This document shows positions 57,131 through 64,000 of a stretch of 64,000 bases of DNA, one piece after another. A program made the position numbers and the translations under genes. How positions within the stretch are numbered: position 1 is the stretch's first letter; each line of letters opens with the position of its first letter. The notes under the pieces are model-generated. The model saw only the letters and a program-made list of their open reading frames with translations. It ran no database searches and had not been told where the DNA came from. The DNA is from Cyrtodaria siliqua (lineage: Eukaryota > Mollusca > Bivalvia > Adapedonta > Hiatellidae), in NCBI GenBank assembly GCA_037043455.1, contig JAWPHD010000086.1, positions 62,001 to 126,000 of the forward strand, read 5' to 3'.

Positions 57131-58650
57131 GAGCAGATATCTATTTTTAAAATATCACTTGCACGAAGACGTCAGCCATCAGTAGATGGGATATGCCAGT
57201 GAACATTGAACCTTAAATGTGGTATTTTCTTAGCATCCCATGGTCAGCGGCGTATGGTTCCATTTTCAAACTTAAATGGTTTGCCCTAAACGATGGGCAG
57301 AATAAGCAAAATGGAATTAAGATGGGAGCCGAGGTTATGAAGTCACACAAAAAATACAGAAAAAGGAAACTACAAGGTAGACAACCTATCATAATGGTAA
57401 TTAAACAATACTCAAAGCCTTTCAAGGCTGGAGTAGTGGAACCAATATTCGAAATGAAAGTAAGAAAACGAAGTATTTGAGAATTTACCACTGATATCTG
57501 TATATACATATCGGACTTAGCGATCTCCAAAGATCGAAATTACTTTTCTTTCTTTTTTTCGTCGAAATAAAACGCAGAACGAACATAAACTGAGCACAAA
57601 AAAAGGTACCCACTTTTCTTTTTTAACTTTCTGGACAAAACAGGAAATAATTATTTATATGTATGGACTAATTATATAGACCGCCACAAATGTCCGAACA
57701 AAGAACTATACTAAACCAAATTGCTAAGTACCAACCTAAGAATATGTCAATAATATTCTCATTGTTCTGTGTCTTTTGAGCTTGATTAGAGATACGGTTA
57801 AACTGCAAAATAACGAGTGTAAATCGTCTGCTCTGATTGCATGAACATATTTTAAAACTTTTAAGTCAATGTGTTTTCTTAGAAATAAGTTATAACACTT
57901 TAAACTGGGTATATAGGACTTTATTAAGTACGTAGAATTAGTGAAGCTTTCGATGTTCCTAATTCTAAAATATGCCAGTTAAAATTATTTTGACATCATG
58001 TTTTACTAGCATGCGTTTGCAAAAGAAATTTTCGAAATATTTAATGTTAACGCTGAATTACAGTTACTTGAATTTCAAACAATATTCAATAAAAAGGGAG
58101 GTAATTTAAGATTATCCATATTTCATTTTTTTATAGACAGACATTCTGCGATAAATGGGTCAAATTTGTATGTTTTTTTCAGTACATTTTATGTTTTCAT
58201 ATAAAGAGAGAGTAACTCTCAAAAGATATAATAATTTAAACAAAAAATAAATGTTTTACAAACTATGGGTCAAAACAAAATACTTATCATATACCTATTC
58301 TAAAATATATCTAAAATAAGAAAATTTGTGAGGATATAAAAGTTGATACTTAGCAATTTTGTTCAGTGTAGTTTAAACATTTAATACAAAAGGAAGTTAT
58401 CTTCCTACACAAGGAAGTTATCTTCTTTCGTCTTAAAAATGCTTTTGTTCGGCCTAAAAACATTATCTCTATGAAACATTCCTAAATTTGTCGGAGACAA
58501 GATTTTCTGCTAGTATCTCAACTAGAAAACATAACTTTTGTAGACAGCTGCCTTTTCATTATCTACAATTATCAAATTACCTCGCTTTGACGTTTGGGTA
58601 TCGTCCATACATGCATAACAGATTTCTACTTGGCAACGTTGAAACTGTTT
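57131..58650. other. AT-rich stretch with two overlapping unrecognised frames
   Basis: 57213-57530 is open on both strands (87 codons +, 105 codons -). The minus-strand product is hydrophobic and cysteine-rich; the plus-strand product is basic. Neither matches a family known to me. The rest is AT-rich. Confidence 0.35.
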
Positions 58651-58677
58651 AATGGATTATGAATTAAGTGTACTTAC

Positions 58678-61600
58678 AAACATCAAACATTGTTTCATTA
58701 ACATCCTGATGAAGTTTTTATACTCACTCAATAACATCAAACATCGTTTCATTAACATTCTGATGAAGCTTTTATACTCACTCAATAACATCAAACATTG
58801 TTGCATTAACATTCTGATGAAGCTTTTATACTCACTCAATAACATCAAACATTGTCTCATTAACATTCTGATGAAGCTTTTATACTCACTCAATAACATC
58901 AAACATTGTCTCATTAACATTCTGATGAAGCTTTTATACTCACTCAATAACATCAAACATTGTTTCATTAACATTCTGATGAAGCTTTTATACTCACCCA
59001 ATAACATCAAACATTGTCTCATTAACATTCTGATGAAGCTTTTATACTCACTCAATAACATCAAACATTGTCTCATTAACATTCTGATGAAGCTTTTATA
59101 CTCACTCAATAACATCAAACATTGTCACATTAACATTCTGATGAAGCTTTTATACTCACCCAATAACATCAAACATTGTTGCATTAACATTCTGATGAAG
59201 CTTTTATACTCACTCAATAACATCAAACATTGTCTCATTAACATTCTGATGAAGCTTTTATACTCACTCAATAACGTCAAACATTGTCTCATTAACATTC
59301 TGATGAAGCTTTTATACTCACTCAATAACGTCAAACATTGTCTCATTAACATTCTGATGAAGCTTTTATACTCACCCAATAACATCAAACATTGTTGCAT
59401 TAACATTCTGATGAAGCTTTTATACTCACTCAATAACATCAAACATTGTCTCATTAACATTCTGATGAAGCTTTTATACTCACCCAATAACATCAACATT
59501 GTTGCATTAACATTCTGATGAAGCTTTTATACTCACTCAATAACATCAAACATTGTCTCATTTACATTCTGATGAAGCTTTTATACTCACCCAATAACAT
59601 CAAACATTGTTGCATTAACATTCTGATGAAGCTTTTATACTCACTCAATAACATCAAACATTGTTTCATTAACATTCTGATAAAGCTTTTATACTCACTC
59701 AATAACATCAAACATTGTTTCATTAACATTCTGGTGAAGCTTTTATACTCACTCAATAACATCAAACATTGTCTCATTAACATTCTGATGAAGCTTTTAT
59801 ACTCACTCAATAACATCAAACATTGTTTCATCAACATTCTGATGAAGCTTTTATACTCACTCAATAACATCAAACATTGTCTCATTAACATTCTGATGAA
59901 GCTTTTATACTCACTCAATAACATCAAACATTGTCTCATTAACATTCTGATGAAGCTTTTATACTCACTCAATAACATCAAACATTGTCTCATTAACATT
60001 CTGATGAAGCTTTTATACTCACTCAATAACATCAAACATTGTCTCATTAACATTCTGATGAAGCTTTTATACTCACTCAATAACATCAAACATTGTCTCA
60101 TTAACATTCTGATGAAGTTTTTATACTCACTCAATAACATCAAACGTTGTCTCATTAACATTCTGATGAAGCTTTTATACTCACTCAATAACATCAAACA
60201 TCGTTTCATTAACATTCTGATGAAGCTTTTATACTCACTCAATAACATCAAACATTGTTGCATTAACATTCTGATGAAGCTTTTATACTCACTCAATAAC
60301 ATCAAACATTGTTGCATTAACATTCTGATGAAGCTTTTATACTCACTCAATAACATCAAACATTGTCTCATTAACATTCTGATGAAGCTTTTATACTCAC
60401 TCAATAACATCAAAAATTTTGTCTCATTAACATTCTGATGAAGTTTTTATACTCACTCAATAACATCAAACATTGTCTCATTAACATTCTGATGAAGCTT
60501 TTATACTCACTCAATAACATCAAACATCGTTTCATTAACATTCTGATGAAGCTTTTATACTCACTCAATAAAATCAAACATTGTTGCATTAACATTCTGA
60601 TGAAGCTTTTATACTCACCCAATAACATCAAACATTGTCTCATTAACATTCTGATGAAGCTTTTATACTCACTCAATAACATCAAACATTGTCTCATTAA
60701 CATTCTGATGAAGCTTTTATACTCACTCAATAACATCAAACATCGTTGCATTAACATTCTGATGAAGCTTTTATACTCACCCAATAACATCAACCATTGT
60801 TGCATTAACATTCTGATGAAGCTTTTATACTCACTCAATAACATCAAATATTGTCTCATTAACATTCTGATGAAGCTTTTATACTCACTCAATAACATCA
60901 AACATTGTCTCATTAACATTCTGATGAAGCTTTTATACTCACTCAATAACATCAAACATTGTCTCATTAACATTCTGATGAAGCTTTTATACTCACTCAA
61001 TAACATCAAACATTGTTTCATTCTGATGAAGCTTTTATACTCACCCAATAACATCAAACATTGTCTCATTAACATTCTGATGAAGCTTTTATACTCACTC
61101 AATAACATCAAACATTGTTACATTAACATTCTGATGAAGCTTTTATACTCACTCAATAACATCAAACATTGTCTCATTAACATTCTAATGAAGCTTTTAT
61201 ACTCACTCAATAACATCAAACATTGTTTCATTCTGATGAAGCTTTTATACTCACTCAATAACATCAAACGTTGTTTCATTAACATTCTAATGAAGCTTTT
61301 ATACTCACTCAATAGCATCAAACATTGTTGCATTAACATTCTGATGAAGCTTTTATACTCACCCAATAACATCAAACATTGTCTCATTAACATTCTGATG
61401 AAGCTTTTATACTCACTCAATATCATCAAACATTGTTGCATTAACATTCTGATGAAGCTTTTATACTCACTCAATAACATCAAACATTGTTTCATTAAAA
61501 TTCTGATGAAGCTTTTATACTCACTCAATAACATCAAACATTGTCTCATTAACATTCTGATGAAGCTTTTATACTCACTCAATAACATCAAACATTGTCT

Positions 61601-61885
61601 CATTAACATTCTGATGAAGCTTTTATACTCACTCAATAACATCAAACATTGTTTCATTCTGATGAAGCTTTTATACTCACCCAATAACATCAAACGTTGT
61701 TTCATTAACATTCTAATGAAGCTTTTATACTCACTCAATAACATCAAACATTGTCTCATTAACATTCTGGTGAAGCTTTTATACTCACTCAATAACATCA
61801 AACATTGTTGCATTAACATTCTGATGAAGCTTTTATACTCACTCAATAACATCAAACATTGTCTCATTAACATTCTGATTAATAA
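58678..61885. repeat. 54-bp minisatellite, about 59 copies
   Basis: The unit is ATGAAGCTTTTATACTCACT CAATAACATCAAACATTGTC TCATTAACATTCTG. Three bases after CATTGT vary among CTC, TGC and TTC, and CACTCAA alternates with CACCCAA. Three units (about 61015, 61225 and 61650) share the same 9-bp deletion. Because 54 is a multiple of three, frames of up to 485 codons stay open on the plus strand (NILMKLLYSLNNIKHC) and 283 on the minus strand. Frame breaks near 59490 and 60415 and the equal openness of both strands argue against a protein. Confidence 0.97.
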
Positions 61886-62415
61886 CCGACCTTAATAACT
61901 ACAGTTATTGCAAATGCTTAGTGCGCCTCATATTGTTGGTTTTATTATATCATACATTATTTTTGAGGTACCTCGCTAAAATGGTAACCGAAAGACACGG
62001 AAATCCAACAAATGAGACACACTTAATAAGTAATGTGGATGAGGTAAATTAACCCTCGAAATCGAACGGTTTTGACGCTTAAATGCAAAAATAACTAAAT
62101 TGGAACGAACTTTGTCATATTTTTAAATAGATATGAGGGAATTCTTTTTCATGTATGCATTTTGAATTGAGTTATACATGGTAAAAACTATATATAGGGT
62201 AATCCGTAATTGTGCACTATATGTGCTAAATGCATAACCACTGATACTACCTTATCGACATGTGATGCAACCATACAACCTTTCTTCTGTCACATGAAAT
62301 ATCATATTAACTACTCATGATATAAGTGATATTTGCCAGATTGTTTGGATCACGACTTGATTTTTCCCATCCATGGCTGTTAGACCAGAATGCGCGTTCG
62401 GCCCAAGCAGGTGTG
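61886..62415. other. AT-rich stretch, no gene recognised
   Basis: Nothing recognisable. Confidence 0.4.
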
Positions 62416-62421
62416 CTGGAG

Positions 62422-62640
62422 TGCGTGGTCCAGTGGTAAAGCGTCGGACACCAAATCTAGAAGTCGTCGGTTCGATCCATACCGTGGTCATGTTTTTTAT
62501 CCTTGATCGAGATTATTAATCCACATTGCTTAGTACTGGTTCTACCCAGTAAGCCACCGAGAGTGATTAATGCAAGTTGCAAAAACGTGTTTCGCAAATG
62601 ATGTTAAAGAAATGTTTAATCCAAACATTTGATCTGTAAA
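62422..62640 (+). repeat. tRNA-derived SINE-like unit
   Basis: Pol III box A-like TGGTCCAGTGGTAAAGCGTC at about 62428 and box B-like GGTTCGATCC at about 62471 are spaced as in a tRNA gene. The sequence cannot be folded into a good cloverleaf (poor acceptor and T-stem pairing), so it is not a functional tRNA. A conserved-looking body (CTACCCAGTAAGCCACCGAG) and a tail near GTTAAAGAAATGTTTAATCC would complete a SINE. Confidence 0.55.
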
Positions 62641-62649
62641 CTGTTGAAA

Positions 62650-63900
62650 ATCTCTTAACATTAAATACGCTACTGAACTAGCTTGAATTTTCAAAGCGGT
62701 GCTTTAACATATATGAATGTCATGTAACAATGTTTACAGTGATTTAAAAGTATACTACCACACAGTTTTATCCTTTCTTTAATAATCTGTAGCACATACG
62801 AAATATTGCAGTCTTGGTTTGATTGAGACTGTTCATGAACGGTAGTGAAATATTCCAGCTACCCCTTACGCCCTCTAGCCCCGGGTTGAGCATAACTCAA
62901 TATTCATAAAATCAATAGTACATAATTTTAACCATCCCGAAGATGGCATGTATATGGCGGTGGACATAGAGATTTTTCTTTCCCATTATTTGAGAGGTAG
63001 TCATATAGGAGTATACTGGTGAGCATTGCTGCCGTACATTACAGTGGCGTAGGAAGGTTTCAGATACTGGGCAGGCCAGTGTGGCCAAAATGAACATTTT
63101 CAAATTTGAAATGTTTTTTTTTACGTTTCTTTGTGTTTGTCACATATTTTAATGAGCAAAATAGCTACGTTTTCTATATCGGTTGTTGAATGTTATTCCT
63201 TGCCCATATTTGTGTTGCTTCAAAACAGCGTTTGGTGGTTGGGTTGCAGGGGTTGACATACTTTAGTCCCCTGCCAGAATATTGGGAGCCTGAACCCGCC
63301 CTTTCTCACCACGGCCTACGTTCCTACTTCAGTGCATTAGTATATACATAGCATGATCGAAACCATTTCTATACAACATATAACTAAGTAACACGTATTA
63401 GTGGCTGTCAGAGGCGGATCACGAGGGGGATGTAAAAAGTATTTGTGAGTGTGTTTGCCTTCCAACGTATATTCAAAGATGCGCCGCCCGCTACCCACCT
63501 CCTCCCCGTACACACACAGAGACCTTAACTCAGATTGTGTATCCGCTCTTGTGTTAATGATTTCGTCAACAAAATACCAAGTTTAGACTCATGTCTAAGG
63601 ATACATTCTTTAAACTATTTCGTTTGATTATGTTACGTTAATATTATCTATTTGGCTTTTATAAAATTAAAAAGACAAATCAATGGCAATCAATATTCGA
63701 TCTTTTTTTTTTACTTCACTCTATTACAGATTACACTGACCAGTGTGTACTTGTACAGCTAAAATGTTCTGAACCAGGTGGCGAATAACTAATAAGAACC
63801 TGTTTACTCAATTTTCATTGATACTGTAGATGTTGAAAAGGGTTGTTACCTTTAGCGTTGAAATTGTTACGTTTAGCGGAGTTGTTACCTTTATCGTTGT
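62650..63900. other. Non-coding stretch with a dispersed-repeat fragment
   Basis: 62795-62895 is the second half of the short dispersed repeat (TACGAAATATTGCAGTCTTG, TTGAGACTGTTCATGAAC). Short direct repeats around GTTACGTTTAGCG / GTTACCTTTATCG lie at 63846-63902. No gene seen. Confidence 0.4.
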
Positions 63901-63904
63901 TACA

Positions 63905-63988
63905 GACATCACAAACACAAACGGATTGACAGTATGGCTACCGCACTGGAACGGTCAGTGGCAAAAAGGCCGTTGGGGTTTCAAGCTT
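63905..63988 (-). mobile_element. Penelope-like family copy I (fragment)
   Basis: ATCACAAACACAAACGGATT, GGCTACCGCACTGGAACGGT and CAGTGGCAAAAAGGCC match the family 3' region on the minus strand, but the terminal AAATATAAAAAGATCGG part is absent. It is the most diverged copy, and the right side ends near the window edge. Confidence 0.7.
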
Positions 63989-64000
63989 ATAAACTAAATA

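Noticed and set aside
57213..57530. Receptor-like membrane protein on the minus strand.
   Set aside because: Hydrophobic but without recognisable receptor motifs; an opposite-strand frame of similar size is equally open.
58678..61885. CTGATGA in every 54-bp unit as the core of a hammerhead ribozyme (satellite-encoded ribozymes are known in animals).
   Set aside because: No GAAA box with a compatible stem II/III follows within the unit on either strand; only one of the two conserved boxes is present.
62425..62495. A functional tRNA gene.
   Set aside because: Box A and B are present, but acceptor and T stems pair poorly and the sequence continues as a SINE-like body.

Overview
The window looks like AT-rich, repeat-dominated nuclear DNA of a marine invertebrate, most likely a bivalve mollusc. 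The reasons are long diverged tandem arrays of the kind common in bivalves (180-bp-class units with phrases such as CTCGGACAAGTTCG, GGTCAAGGTCA and ACAGGAATGTTGCTC), several decayed metazoan retroelements, and no bacterial gene organisation. The species call is an inference. No complete host gene is visible. The only host-gene candidates are an open 3' end at the left edge (3-146, +) and a degenerate, possibly spliced SGNH-hydrolase-like exon (21245-22043, -).

Layout. 1-365: possible last exon plus 3' UTR. 1044-3006 (-): decayed DIRS-type retroelement with reverse transcriptase, RNase H and tyrosine recombinase all recognisable, its RT split by a short insertion. 3157-3930: 119-bp tandem array. 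4093-11093 (-): a nearly whole Ty3/gypsy element of the Gmr1 type (integrase encoded upstream of RT), bounded by two LTR copies of about 725 bp; its integrase core has been removed in frame. 11690-12280 (+): integrase relic of a second gypsy element, running into a 160-bp satellite (12280-13795). 15.3-19.1 kb: two 5'-truncated copies of a dispersed retroelement, a tandem duplication that holds an empty-site paralogue, and the 5' half of a non-LTR retrotransposon (ORF1-like end plus endonuclease). 22.9-24.5 kb: 180-bp satellite with poly-G tracts. 24.5-26.8 kb: a Penelope-like 3' end abutting a Jockey/CR1-type RT. 30.0-31.2 kb: 100-bp satellite with a nested retroelement insertion and clear target-site duplication. 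32136-33072: mariner-type TIR element. 34.6-35.5 kb: 185-bp satellite. 37.0-40.9 kb: two 580-bp inverted arms. 41.9-48.2 kb: foldback and MITE-like hairpins and a 270-bp-class repeat field. 48.7-61.9 kb: six minisatellite arrays (24, 29, 56, 24, 22 and 54 bp), broken by one more Penelope-like copy. 62.4 kb: a tRNA-derived SINE-like unit.

Functionally this is a repeat graveyard. At least five retroelement lineages (DIRS, Gmr1-type gypsy, a second gypsy, Jockey/CR1-type LINE, Penelope-like), one mariner-like DNA element, several hairpin MITEs and about a dozen tandem arrays are interleaved. The dispersed Penelope-like family is the most informative: nine copies share one 3' end and differ in 5' truncation, and one sits inside a satellite monomer so that its target duplication can be read directly. 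Most long open frames over the arrays are products of array periods divisible by three and not evidence of genes.
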